Of a stretch of DNA of 37,478 bases, positions 22,240 to 28,784 are shown one piece after another. Numbering within the stretch: the stretch's first letter is position 1; each line of letters begins with the position of its first letter. A program made the translations under genes and the position numbers. This stretch comes from a virus, in IMG/VR virus record IMGVR_UViG_3300048018_000465, positions 1-37,478 of that record, one strand, 5' to 3'. Under the pieces are notes generated by a model that saw only the letters and a program-made list of their open reading frames with translations, did no database searches and was not told where the DNA came from.

Positions 22240-22376
22240 GTATAGAATGGGCACAAACAACTATTTTTTTATTGGCACCATTCTTTTTTATGTTACTATT
22301 AGTTGAGACTACAGATGACGATGACGACCACTTTGATGGTGGTATGATGATCCCTGCTACATCACCTAATACTTGA
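22236..22376 (+). CDS. 46-aa single-helix membrane protein
   Basis: ATG 22236 overlaps the previous stop. 46 residues: one helix at about 9-23 (TIFLLAPFFFMLLLVE), then a run of five Asp and a Gly/Met-rich end. The acidic cluster would sit on one face of the membrane. The TGA stop lies inside the TTGACA box of the ferredoxin promoter. Unknown function. Confidence 0.55.
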   Translation: MSIEWAQTTIFLLAPFFFMLLLVETTDDDDDHFDGGMMIPATSPNT

Positions 22377-22401
22377 CAAAGTAGCAAATCATCTATATAA
22401 T
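22373..22401 (+). promoter_or_regulatory. sigma70-type consensus promoter of petF
   Basis: TTGACA at 22373-22378, 17-nt spacer, TATAAT at 22396-22401: perfect consensus at all twelve positions. The -35 overlaps the upstream stop codon. Predicted leader to ATG 22424 is about 16 nt. Confidence 0.85.
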
Positions 22402-22423
22402 TTTAATTCACATACAAAAATTA

Positions 22424-22714
22424 ATGGATTATAAGATTACACTTCAAACTTCTGATGGTGATGAAACTATTACTTGTCAAGATGATCAGTACATCTTAGA
22501 CGCAGCAGAAGAAGCAGGAGTTGATATCAACTATTCCTGTCGTGCTGGTGCCTGTTCTTCTTGTGCTGGTAAAATTGTCTCTGGTACTGTAGATCAGTCC
22601 GATCAATCGTTCTTGGATGATGATCAGATTGAAACTGGATTTGTACTAACATGTGTTGCATATCCTACTAGCGATTGTGTAATCCAAACGGATCAAGAAG
22701 AGAATCTTTATTAA
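22424..22714 (+). CDS. petF: plant-type 2Fe-2S ferredoxin
   Basis: 96 residues. CRAGACSSC gives C39, C44 and C47, and C77 in VLTCVAY completes the cluster ligands, with family spacing. It carries electrons from photosystem I to reductases such as those used for bilin or nucleotide synthesis. It matches host ferredoxins in length and is soluble. It is directly behind a perfect promoter. A small AATACT/AGTATT hairpin follows the stop. Confidence 0.93.
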   Translation: MDYKITLQTSDGDETITCQDDQYILDAAEEAGVDINYSCRAGACSSCAGKIVSGTVDQSDQSFLDDDQIETGFVLTCVAYPTSDCVIQTDQEENLY

Positions 22715-22736
22715 TACTATAAAGTATTCAATAAGT

Positions 22737-22916
22737 ATGACTAATCATAATCAACTGTATGAAGACATGCAGAAACTTGATGATATGTACGAAGAACTTC
22801 TATGGCATCCAGATGATGAACTACAGTTTACTCACGATGGTGAGAAAATTATTATAATTAATAAAACTGTAGAAAGTAAAAAAAAAGATAGTGATGATTT
22901 CATCACACATAAATAG
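22737..22916 (+). CDS. small hypothetical protein (59 aa)
   Basis: 59 residues (MTNHNQLYEDMQKLDDMYEE...), acidic helix, then a Lys-rich stretch KKKDSDD. Recalled as a recurrent small gene of T4-like cyanophages; function unknown. Its end overlaps a CATAAATA late-type box and the next promoter lies immediately behind. Confidence 0.65.
   Translation: MTNHNQLYEDMQKLDDMYEELLWHPDDELQFTHDGEKIIIINKTVESKKKDSDDFITHK
22908..22915 (+). promoter_or_regulatory. T4-type late promoter-like box
   Basis: CATAAATA, seven of eight to TATAAATA, at the end of the preceding ORF. It would start transcription near 22925, inside the terminator hairpin region. Weak on its own. Confidence 0.35.
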
Positions 22917-22944
22917 TTGACTTTTCAACTCTACTCTATATACT
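22917..22944 (+). promoter_or_regulatory. sigma70-type promoter with -10 inside terminator loop
   Basis: TTGACT at 22917-22922, 16-nt spacer, TATACT at 22939-22944, which is in the loop of the hairpin 22928-22953. Transcripts would start near 22951, leaving only the 3' edge of the hairpin and the T-run as leader to ATG 22965. Confidence 0.55.
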
Positions 22945-22959
22945 GAGTAGAGTTTTTTT
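22927..22959 (+). terminator. rho-independent terminator
   Basis: ACTCTACTC at 22928-22936 pairs with GAGTAGAGT at 22945-22953 around an 8-nt loop, followed by seven T. It ends the petF transcript. Confidence 0.85.
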
Positions 22960-22964
22960 ATTAT

Positions 22965-23126
22965 ATGCCAAAAAATCAATTGAACAAAGATGAATTGATA
23001 TGTCACGTTCTCAAACTCAAGCATGAGGTTGATGGAGAACCAAAGACTGTTTGGCAAGGGGAAAAGGATATGGCTCACAAGTATCTCAATCGAGTCTTGA
23101 GCAGAATTGAGGAATATCGGTATTAG
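22965..23126 (+). CDS. small hypothetical protein (53 aa)
   Basis: 53 residues (MPKNQLNKDELICHVLKLKH...), ending LNRVLSRIEEYRY. Helical, soluble, charged. I recall close relatives just upstream of psbA in other T4-like cyanophages. Function unknown. The psbA promoter starts 3 nt after its stop. Confidence 0.7.
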   Translation: MPKNQLNKDELICHVLKLKHEVDGEPKTVWQGEKDMAHKYLNRVLSRIEEYRY

Positions 23127-23129
23127 GGG

Positions 23130-23158
23130 TTGACAGGTTGGGAAAACCGTAGTATTAT
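23130..23158 (+). promoter_or_regulatory. psbA early promoter
   Basis: TTGACA at 23130-23135, 17-nt spacer, TATTAT at 23153-23158. The -10 box overlaps the late box that begins at 23156. Confidence 0.75.
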
Positions 23159-23163
23159 AAATA
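23156..23163 (+). promoter_or_regulatory. psbA T4-type late promoter box
   Basis: A perfect TATAAATA sharing three bases with the early -10 box. psbA would thus be read both early and late from nearly the same start. Confidence 0.7.
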
Positions 23164-23164
23164 A

Positions 23165-23324
23165 GTCGAGAGGTTAAGAAACCAACACATTTCTTAACTG
23201 TTCGTTACACCCCGCAAACCAAGACCTATAGGGTGTATAAAAACGTCTTTAATACCTGTATCTAAGGGTGATACAGGAATAGTAAAACCATCATTTCCCT
23301 GATGATCTTACTTTTTTCAATTCA
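23165..23324 (+). promoter_or_regulatory. structured psbA leader
   Basis: About 150 nt between promoter and ATG with no ORF. Hairpins: GTTAAGAAA 23173-23181 with TTTCTTAAC 23190-23198; ACACCC 23207-23212 with GGGTGT 23231-23236; CCTGTATC 23255-23262 with GATACAGG 23270-23277; a CATCA/TGATG hairpin near 23289-23304. Leader structure could protect the mRNA or set translation rate. Confidence 0.55.
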
Positions 23325-24407
23325 ATGGCTAACGCTACATTACAACAACAACAAACAACCTCATCGTGGGAATCTTTCTGCGAGTGGGTAACTTCTACCA
23401 ATAACCGCCTCTATGTCGGTTGGTTCGGCGTACTGATGATTCCAACTCTGTTGGCAGCAACTATCTGCTTCATCGTCGCCTTCGTCGCTGCTCCCCCCGT
23501 GGACATCGACGGCATCCGTGAACCCGTCGCTGGTTCACTCATGTATGGTAACAACATCATCTCTGGTGCAGTTGTTCCATCTTCCAACGCAATTGGTCTT
23601 CACTTCTACCCAATCTGGGAAGCCGCATCGCTCGACGAGTGGCTGTATAATGGTGGTCCTTTCCAACTCGTAATCTTTCACTTCCTCATCGGCATCTTTG
23701 CCTACATGGGTCGTGAGTGGGAACTTTCATACCGTTTAGGTATGCGCCCCTGGATCTGTGTAGCATATTCTGCACCAGTCGCTGCAGCATCTGCTGTATT
23801 CCTCGTCTATCCTTTCGGTCAAGGTTCTTTCTCCGATGCTATGCCTCTTGGTATCTCTGGTACTTTTAACTATATGCTCGTCTTCCAGGCAGAGCACAAT
23901 ATTCTTATGCATCCGTTCCACATGCTCGGCGTTGCTGGGGTATTCGGTGGATCTTTGTTCTCTGCTATGCACGGAAGTCTTGTTACTTCCTCACTTGTTC
24001 GTGAAACAACTGAAACAGAGTCACAGAACTATGGTTATAAGTTCGGTCAAGAAGAAGAGACGTACAACATCGTTGCTGCACACGGTTACTTCGGTCGCCT
24101 GATCTTCCAATATGCTTCATTCAACAACTCCCGTTCCTTGCACTTCTTCCTTGCTGCATGGCCTGTTGTCGGCATCTGGTTCACCGCACTTGGTGTTTCC
24201 ACGATGGCATTCAACTTGAACGGTTTCAACTTCAACCAGTCCATCCTTGATGGTCAGGGTCGTGTGTTGAACACCTGGGCAGACGTTCTGAACCGCGCTG
24301 GTCTTGGTATGGAAGTTATGCACGAGCGTAACGCTCATAACTTCCCACTGGATCTTGCTGCTGCTGAGTCAACTCCTGTTGCTCTTACAGCACCCACAGT
24401 TGGTTGA
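23325..24407 (+). CDS. psbA: photosystem II D1 protein
   Basis: 360 residues, full length, five-helix D1 with the C-terminal extension after NFPLDLA that the host CtpA protease removes. The position equivalent to residue 130 of the standard D1 (E131 here, GREWELSYR) is Glu, the form found in high-light D1 isoforms. Core ligand regions ([26 protein letters not shown]) are intact, so it should be functional. The phage copy replaces damaged host D1 and keeps photosynthesis going during infection. Dual early/late promoter, structured leader, and own terminator. No intron is visible. Confidence 0.98.
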   Translation: MANATLQQQQTTSSWESFCEWVTSTNNRLYVGWFGVLMIPTLLAATICFIVAFVAAPPVDIDGIREPVAGSLMYGNNIISGAVVPSSNAIGLHFYPIWEAASLDEWLYNGGPFQLVIFHFLIGIFAYMGREWELSYRLGMRPWICVAYSAPVAAASAVFLVYPFGQGSFSDAMPLGISGTFNYMLVFQAEHNILMHPFHMLGVAGVFGGSLFSAMHGSLVTSSLVRETTETESQNYGYKFGQEEETYNIVAAHGYFGRLIFQYASFNNSRSLHFFLAAWPVVGIWFTALGVSTMAFNLNGFNFNQSILDGQGRVLNTWADVLNRAGLGMEVMHERNAHNFPLDLAAAESTPVALTAPTVG

Positions 24408-24429
24408 TTAACCTGCTACAATTAGTAAG

Positions 24430-24459
24430 AAGCGGGGGTCTTCGGACCCCTTCTTTTTT
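24430..24459 (+). terminator. rho-independent terminator of psbA
   Basis: GGGGTC (within 24435-24440), tetraloop TTCG, GACCCC 24445-24450, then TTCTTTTTT. The UUCG loop makes a very stable hairpin. Confidence 0.9.
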
Positions 24460-24482
24460 ACCTTCAAATATTAAGTTTTATT

Positions 24483-24695
24483 ATGACTGAACTTCTTACG
24501 TATTATGTGATTGTTGCCGTTGCATTCATCGGCGCACCAGGAGTTTTCTTATTCATTGTCTTTATGCCTGCCCTTCAAAATACGAAAGGTCGTATGGTTG
24601 GTTATAATGATCACAAAGGATATGGAGACTCTTCTACCTATGAAAATACACCAGGTGATCAAACAAAATTTGCCTTAACAGGTATTGTTAACTAA
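24483..24695 (+). CDS. small membrane protein, possibly PsbM-like
   Basis: 70 residues between psbA and psbD. The first 35 hold one helix (about 6-30) reading VAFIGAPGVFLFIVFMPALQ, which resembles PsbM of photosystem II in having F-I-x-x-P-x-x-F-L then a polar QN end. PsbM is about 35 residues; here another 35 residues follow (GRMVGYNDHKGYGDSSTYEN...), which PsbM lacks. So it may be PsbM fused to a tail or an unrelated helix. It starts after the psbA terminator with no clear promoter, and is 17 nt before psbD. Confidence 0.5.
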   Translation: MTELLTYYVIVAVAFIGAPGVFLFIVFMPALQNTKGRMVGYNDHKGYGDSSTYENTPGDQTKFALTGIVN

Positions 24696-24712
24696 AATCA
24701 AGGAAAAAATAA

Positions 24713-25768
24713 ATGACTACAAGTACACTACAAGTACCAACAAGGGGGTGGTTCGATGTACTCGACGACTGGCTTAAACGGGATCGTTTCGTTTTTATTG
24801 GTTGGTCTGGACTTCTTCTTCTACCCACTGCTTATCTTGCTATTGGGGGCTGGCTTACTGGCACGACTTTCGCAACGAGCTGGTATACCCACGGTCTCGC
24901 TACTTCCTATCTTGAGGGTGCAAATTTTCTTACAGCGGCAGTTAGCACTCCAGCTGACGCTATGGGTCATTCTCTTCTTCTTCTCTGGGGTCCTGAGGCT
25001 CAGGGGGATTTCGTCCGCTGGATCCAACTTGGGGGACTCTGGAATTTTGTGGCACTCCACGGAGCATTTGCCCTCATTGGTTTCATGCTTCGTCAATTCG
25101 AGTTGGCTAGGTTAATTGGAATTCGTCCGTACAACGCTATTGCGTTCTCTGGGCCTATCGCTGTTTTTGTCAGTGTGTTTCTCATCTATCCTCTCGGACA
25201 GTCCAGTTGGTTCTTTGCGCCGTCGTTTGGTGTTGCAGCGATCTTTAGGTTCCTGTTGTTCCTTCAGGGTTTCCACAACTGGACACTCAACCCCTTCCAT
25301 ATGATGGGAGTTGCTGGTATACTGGGTGGAGCATTGCTGTCAGCAATCCACGGTGTAACAGTAGAGAATACTCTGTATGAAGATGGAGAACAAGCAAACA
25401 CCTTTAAGGCGTTTGATTCAACACAAGAGGAGGAAACTTACTCTATGGTCACTGCAAACCGCTTCTGGTCGCAGATCTTCGGCATTGCGTTTTCTAACAA
25501 GCGGTGGCTTCATTTCTTTATGTTGTTTGTGCCTGTTATGGGTCTATGGACATCCAGTATTGGCATTATTGGTCTTGCTCTCAATCTTCGTGCTTACGAT
25601 TTCGTGAGTCAAGAGATCAGAGCAGCAGAAGATCCAGAATTTGAGACCTTCTACACCAAGAACATCCTATTGAATGAAGGACTACGTGCATGGTTGGCAC
25701 CAGTTGATCAACCACATGAGTCATTCGTATTCCCAGAAGAAGTTCTTCCTAGAGGTAACGCATTGTGA
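24713..25768 (+). CDS. psbD: photosystem II D2 protein
   Basis: 351 residues, full-length D2 with five helices; ligand regions such as [19 protein letters not shown] and [13 protein letters not shown] are intact, with the family's C-terminal end RGNAL. Pairs with D1 in the photosystem II reaction centre. Ribosome-binding site AAGGA 8 nt before the ATG. Its stop overlaps the GTG of the DoxX-like gene (GTGA), so the two are translated together. Confidence 0.98.
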   Translation: MTTSTLQVPTRGWFDVLDDWLKRDRFVFIGWSGLLLLPTAYLAIGGWLTGTTFATSWYTHGLATSYLEGANFLTAAVSTPADAMGHSLLLLWGPEAQGDFVRWIQLGGLWNFVALHGAFALIGFMLRQFELARLIGIRPYNAIAFSGPIAVFVSVFLIYPLGQSSWFFAPSFGVAAIFRFLLFLQGFHNWTLNPFHMMGVAGILGGALLSAIHGVTVENTLYEDGEQANTFKAFDSTQEEETYSMVTANRFWSQIFGIAFSNKRWLHFFMLFVPVMGLWTSSIGIIGLALNLRAYDFVSQEIRAAEDPEFETFYTKNILLNEGLRAWLAPVDQPHESFVFPEEVLPRGNAL

Positions 25769-26175
25769 TTCAGTCTCTAGGATTCTTATTACTTCGTATA
25801 GCGTTAGGCACTATGCTTATCCATCATGGATATGAGAAACTAGAGAACATTGAAAACTTTGCGGATGCATTTGTAAGACCATTACATCTTCCATTCCCAA
25901 TCGTCTCCTCATACTTTGCAGCATTTGCTGAGATTGTGGGGAGTTGGATGGTTATCTGTGGACTTGGCACTCGTTTGGGTGCCTTAGCAATCTTAGGTAC
26001 AATATCATTCGCAATTTATCATGCTCTGTTTACATCTGGATTTAACATCTACTTGTTAGAACTTTTAGTTCTTTACTGGGGAGGTGCAGCATGTATAGTT
26101 CTCAGTGGTCCTGGCAATTTCTCACTAGATCATCTCATAAAACTGAGACTCTTTAATAATGATTCTTCTAATTAA
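25765..26175 (+). CDS. DoxX-like membrane protein
   Basis: 136 residues from a GTG start overlapping the psbD stop. Four hydrophobic segments (roughly 5-20, 45-65, 72-92, 97-115); [20 protein letters not shown] and [20 protein letters not shown] are typical of the DoxX/SURF4 superfamily. Roles proposed for the family include quinol oxidase partners and redox or sulfur stress; none is proven here. Coupling to psbD suggests a link to photosynthetic electron flow (inference). Confidence 0.75.
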   Translation: MIQSLGFLLLRIALGTMLIHHGYEKLENIENFADAFVRPLHLPFPIVSSYFAAFAEIVGSWMVICGLGTRLGALAILGTISFAIYHALFTSGFNIYLLELLVLYWGGAACIVLSGPGNFSLDHLIKLRLFNNDSSN

Positions 26176-26203
26176 AACTTCACTCCATAACCTTTAATAA
26201 GAC

Positions 26204-26449
26204 ATGATCAAATCACTATTCAGTATTATGTTTGCTGCTCTAATGTGGGTACAAGTCCCACAGTGGAGTGACGATTGGTCCAAGTGTGCAGTAGATGTAC
26301 CAGATACAGCATGTCATTGGTATATCACAGCACCCGATAGCACGATGGGTGAAGGATTTAGTTGGGCGAATTCCCCTTGGTTTAGTGTTGAGGGTCTCCG
26401 TGATATCGGAGAACTTCACAACACAGTTCAATCTCTCCAGGAAACATGA
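26204..26449 (+). CDS. secreted or lumenal protein of unknown function
   Basis: 81 residues. The first 18 or so (MIKSLFSIMFAALMWVQVPQ) look like a signal peptide. The mature part has two Cys (28 and 38, a possible disulfide), is rich in Trp and Asp, and has no further helix. Its placement among photosynthesis genes suggests the thylakoid lumen or periplasm. The stop overlaps the next ATG by 4 bp. Confidence 0.6.
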   Translation: MIKSLFSIMFAALMWVQVPQWSDDWSKCAVDVPDTACHWYITAPDSTMGEGFSWANSPWFSVEGLRDIGELHNTVQSLQET

Positions 26450-26655
26450 ATAACTTTGAAGTCTTTCTTTACTTTGTATGCTTTGCTGCCATTGGTGGTG
26501 CTGCGTTTGCAATGATGTGGAGTAACATTCAATCTATTAATATAGAGATGAGTAAACCTCCCAAACCAAAGCATCCTGAAGCACCTGAACCTGGCGAAGA
26601 GTTGATGTATGTAGATTTAACTAGAGAAAAACTAGAAGATTTATATAAAGATTAA
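26446..26655 (+). CDS. conserved single-helix membrane protein
   Basis: 69 residues. One helix (about 5-25, FLYFVCFAAIGGAAFAMMWS), then a polar, Pro-rich stretch (KPPKPKHPEAPEPGEEL) and an acidic C-terminal helix. I recall similar proteins in cyanobacteria and their phages, of unknown function. Followed by a terminator. Confidence 0.65.
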   Translation: MNNFEVFLYFVCFAAIGGAAFAMMWSNIQSINIEMSKPPKPKHPEAPEPGEELMYVDLTREKLEDLYKD

Positions 26656-26667
26656 GTCATAATACTG

Positions 26668-26689
26668 GGAGGGGTAACCCTCCTTTTTT
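26668..26689 (+). terminator. rho-independent terminator
   Basis: GGAGGG (26668-26673), loop GTAA, CCCTCC (26678-26683), then six T. Ends the psbD-DoxX transcript. Confidence 0.88.
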
Positions 26690-26722
26690 ATGTCACAATT
26701 AAGTTATGAACTCAAAACAACT

Positions 26723-26765
26723 CTAGTTGTAAAAATATGATATAATAATAGATATACTAGTTGTA
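26723..26765 (+). promoter_or_regulatory. petE promoter region: extended -10 between direct repeats
   Basis: TGATATAAT at 26738-26746 is an extended -10 (TGn plus TATAAT); no matching -35 exists. It is flanked by two copies of CTAGTTGTA (26723-26731 and 26757-26765), 34 bp apart. They may be binding sites for an activator that makes up for the missing -35. Confidence 0.5.
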
Positions 26766-26771
26766 TAAACA

Positions 26772-27116
26772 ATGATGAAGTTTATTCGCGTATTAATACT
26801 TGCTACGATTGCAGCAATGGTTATCTTTTTACCTAAGAGTGCATATGCATTAGATATCACAATGGGATCAAATGGCAACTTGATTTTTGATCCTTCTGAT
26901 GTTACAATTAGTGCAGGAGATACTATTCATTTTGTGAATAGTATGCTTCCACCTCACAATATTATTGTTGAGGGTCGTGCTGATCTTTCCAGAGAATCAT
27001 TAATGTTCACTCCTGGTGAGTCACAAGATATTCTTTTCGCTGATGCCGGTGATTATGATTTCTTCTGTGGTCCACATCAAGGAGCAGGGATGGCAGGGGT
27101 TATCCACGTTCAGTAA
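26772..27116 (+). CDS. petE: plastocyanin
   Basis: 114 residues with a signal peptide to about residue 26 (cut after SAYA) that leads to the thylakoid lumen. The copper ligands are H62 (PPHN), C99, H102 and M107 (FFCGPHQGAGM). It carries electrons from cytochrome b6f to photosystem I. Two Met at the start leave the exact first codon open. The gene stands alone between a terminator and talC. Confidence 0.93.
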   Translation: MMKFIRVLILATIAAMVIFLPKSAYALDITMGSNGNLIFDPSDVTISAGDTIHFVNSMLPPHNIIVEGRADLSRESLMFTPGESQDILFADAGDYDFFCGPHQGAGMAGVIHVQ

Positions 27117-27136
27117 TAAAATACATACACAATCAC

Positions 27137-27796
27137 ATGAAAATTTTTCTTGATACTGCAGATACGGATTTAATTGAAAAATATTATAATACTGGTTTAA
27201 TTGATGGAATCACCACTAATCCAACTCTTATTATGAAGAGTGGTAGACATCCAGAAGATGTTTACCAAGAAATTAAGGATATGGGTATTAGAGATATTAG
27301 TATGGAAGTGATGGGTGACTCTGATGAAATGGCAGCAGAGGGATTCAGACTTTATGAGAAGTTTGGATTTTGTTCAACAATCAAAGTTCCTTGTACACGG
27401 GAGGGATTACAGACTTGTAAACTTCTTTCGGATCAAAGTATTAGAGTTAATGTAACTCTTATCTTCTCTGCTGCTCAAGCAATCCTTGCAGCGCGAGCAG
27501 GTGCATATTATGTTTCGCCTTTTGTTGGAAGACTTGATGACCAATCAGTAGCAGGTCTGGAAGTTGTACGTTCTATTTCTGAACTGTATCGTATTCAGGG
27601 TGCTCCTACTCAAGTTCTTTCTGCTTCTATTCGCAGTGTACAGCGTGCAGTTCGTTCTTGGTATAATGGTGCTAGTGTTGTAACTATGCCACCTAATATT
27701 TTTGAACAGATGTATGATCACATTCTGACTGATAAGGGTATGGAGATCTTTGAAAAGGATTGGGCAGAAGTTCCTAAAAATTATTTCCCCGCATGA
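27137..27796 (+). CDS. talC: transaldolase
   Basis: 219 residues of the short (TalC/fructose-6-phosphate aldolase-like) type. ITTNPTLIMK and STIKVPCT, with Schiff-base Lys83, are the family marks. It interconverts sedoheptulose-7-phosphate plus glyceraldehyde-3-phosphate with erythrose-4-phosphate plus fructose-6-phosphate. In cyanophages it is thought to favour the pentose phosphate path for nucleotide supply. Sedoheptulose-7-phosphate is also the precursor of the heptose cassette in this window. Confidence 0.95.
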   Translation: MKIFLDTADTDLIEKYYNTGLIDGITTNPTLIMKSGRHPEDVYQEIKDMGIRDISMEVMGDSDEMAAEGFRLYEKFGFCSTIKVPCTREGLQTCKLLSDQSIRVNVTLIFSAAQAILAARAGAYYVSPFVGRLDDQSVAGLEVVRSISELYRIQGAPTQVLSASIRSVQRAVRSWYNGASVVTMPPNIFEQMYDHILTDKGMEIFEKDWAEVPKNYFPA

Positions 27797-27797
27797 C

Positions 27798-27826
27798 TTT
27801 ACATACCTCCACTTTGGGGGTATAAT
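27798..27826 (+). promoter_or_regulatory. sigma70-type promoter
   Basis: TTTACA at 27798-27803, 17-nt spacer, TATAAT at 27821-27826. The spacer contains a hairpin TACCTCC/GGGGGTA. The -35 follows the talC stop. Start of transcription near 27833. Confidence 0.7.
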
Positions 27827-27839
27827 TATATTAAGTTGA

Positions 27840-28217
27840 ATGAATTCAATGCTTGGTAAACTTGACCCAGAAGAACGTATTTTGGAGTTACCTACTAGAA
27901 AAGAAATGAAAGGTTATTATTCAGTATTCAATCCTAGAGGTGAAAAGATTGCCGATTGTGGTAGTCAAAAAGATGCTGTCAATCTCCTCAATATGAGAAA
28001 CAATAGATGGGAAGGACATTACTATACGTTTAATCCTCTTCCTGGTGATATAATTGATGTCAGTTCCGGTAAACAACTTCCTACCCGAGACATCGTAGTT
28101 AATATGGATGGTGGAGTTGGTGGTTCTTGGAAAGAAGTTTCTGACGAAGAATTTGATGTTATGTTTCCATTTCCCAAACTAAATCAAAGTGATGAAGAAG
28201 CTTTCACACCCGAATGA
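27840..28217 (+). CDS. hypothetical protein
   Basis: 125 residues from ATG 27840, or 122 from ATG 27849, which fits the leader length seen elsewhere (about 16 nt). Soluble; reads as a small alpha/beta protein with GYYSVFNPRGEKIADCGSQK and HYYTFNPLPGDIIDV near the middle. No known domain. Overlaps the next small gene by 26 bp. Confidence 0.65.
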   Translation: MNSMLGKLDPEERILELPTRKEMKGYYSVFNPRGEKIADCGSQKDAVNLLNMRNNRWEGHYYTFNPLPGDIIDVSSGKQLPTRDIVVNMDGGVGGSWKEVSDEEFDVMFPFPKLNQSDEEAFTPE

Positions 28218-28332
28218 TCCACCCGATGCTAAGTGTCCATATTGTGGTGAAAAGAATAAACCTTGCAGCAATGTTGATAGTTTAGCAAGAGCGTATTGTA
28301 GAGCAGCGTGTAGAAAGAAGCATCAGGAATAA
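28192..28332 (+). CDS. small zinc-finger-like protein (46 aa)
   Basis: 46 residues: MKKLSHPNDPPDAKCPYCGE then KNKPCSNVDSLARAYCRAACRKKHQE. CPYC with CRAAC (plus other Cys) could hold one zinc. Basic C-terminus. I recall similar small proteins in cyanophages. Overlaps the upstream gene in another frame; its stop runs into a late promoter box. Confidence 0.6.
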   Translation: MKKLSHPNDPPDAKCPYCGEKNKPCSNVDSLARAYCRAACRKKHQE

Positions 28333-28335
28333 ATA
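28328..28335 (+). promoter_or_regulatory. T4-type late promoter box
   Basis: AATAAATA overlapping the stop of the zinc-finger-like gene; leads to the HNH gene starting at 28356. Confidence 0.5.
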
Positions 28336-28355
28336 ATTGTAAGACGCAAGATCTT

Positions 28356-28727
28356 ATGCCTCTGTACAATTCCCCGCAAGCCTATGTCTTCAATCTCGAA
28401 ACTACAAGTTCTGCTGAAGCAAAAAGGTTATGGAGGAAAAAGATAAAGGAAGAATGGGATTTAAAATGTGCATACTGTGGATCAGAGCACGAACTTACAA
28501 TTGATCATATTGTTGCTAAGGCAAAGGGCGGCACAGATTTTACTAAAAATGTTCTCTGTGCTTGCCATTCGTGTAATCAAGATAAAGCATATTCTCCTAT
28601 GGAAGATTGGTATCTTTCTCAGGAGTTTTTTAGTATCCAGCGTTATGAAAAAATTAAAGACTGGATGAAACCTGAAAAACCTGCCAACTTATTTGCATAT
28701 CGCCCAAGAAGGAATAATGCGAGTTGA
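28356..28727 (+). CDS. HNH endonuclease domain protein
   Basis: 123 residues. CAYC (C38, C41) and CHSC (C70, C73) form a structural zinc site; LTIDHIVAKAKGGTDFTKNV and NQDK give the HNH centre (D50, H51, N65, N74). Free-standing HNH proteins in T4-like phages are often homing nucleases; some belong to packaging machinery. It stands before the fibre genes, so homing is more likely (inference). Confidence 0.85.
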   Translation: MPLYNSPQAYVFNLETTSSAEAKRLWRKKIKEEWDLKCAYCGSEHELTIDHIVAKAKGGTDFTKNVLCACHSCNQDKAYSPMEDWYLSQEFFSIQRYEKIKDWMKPEKPANLFAYRPRRNNAS

Positions 28728-28734
28728 ATAAATA
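28727..28734 (+). promoter_or_regulatory. T4-type late promoter box
   Basis: AATAAATA starting at the HNH stop codon; would drive the virion gene that starts at 28785. Confidence 0.55.
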
Positions 28735-28741
28735 AACTATA

Positions 28742-28762
28742 GCAGTAAATACTGCAATTTTT
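28742..28762 (+). terminator. weak terminator-like hairpin
   Basis: GCAGT 28742-28746, loop AAAT, ACTGC 28751-28755, then AATTTTT. The stem is only five pairs, and it lies downstream of the late box. Confidence 0.35.
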
Positions 28763-28784
28763 GGTAAATACCGAATGCGAATAA

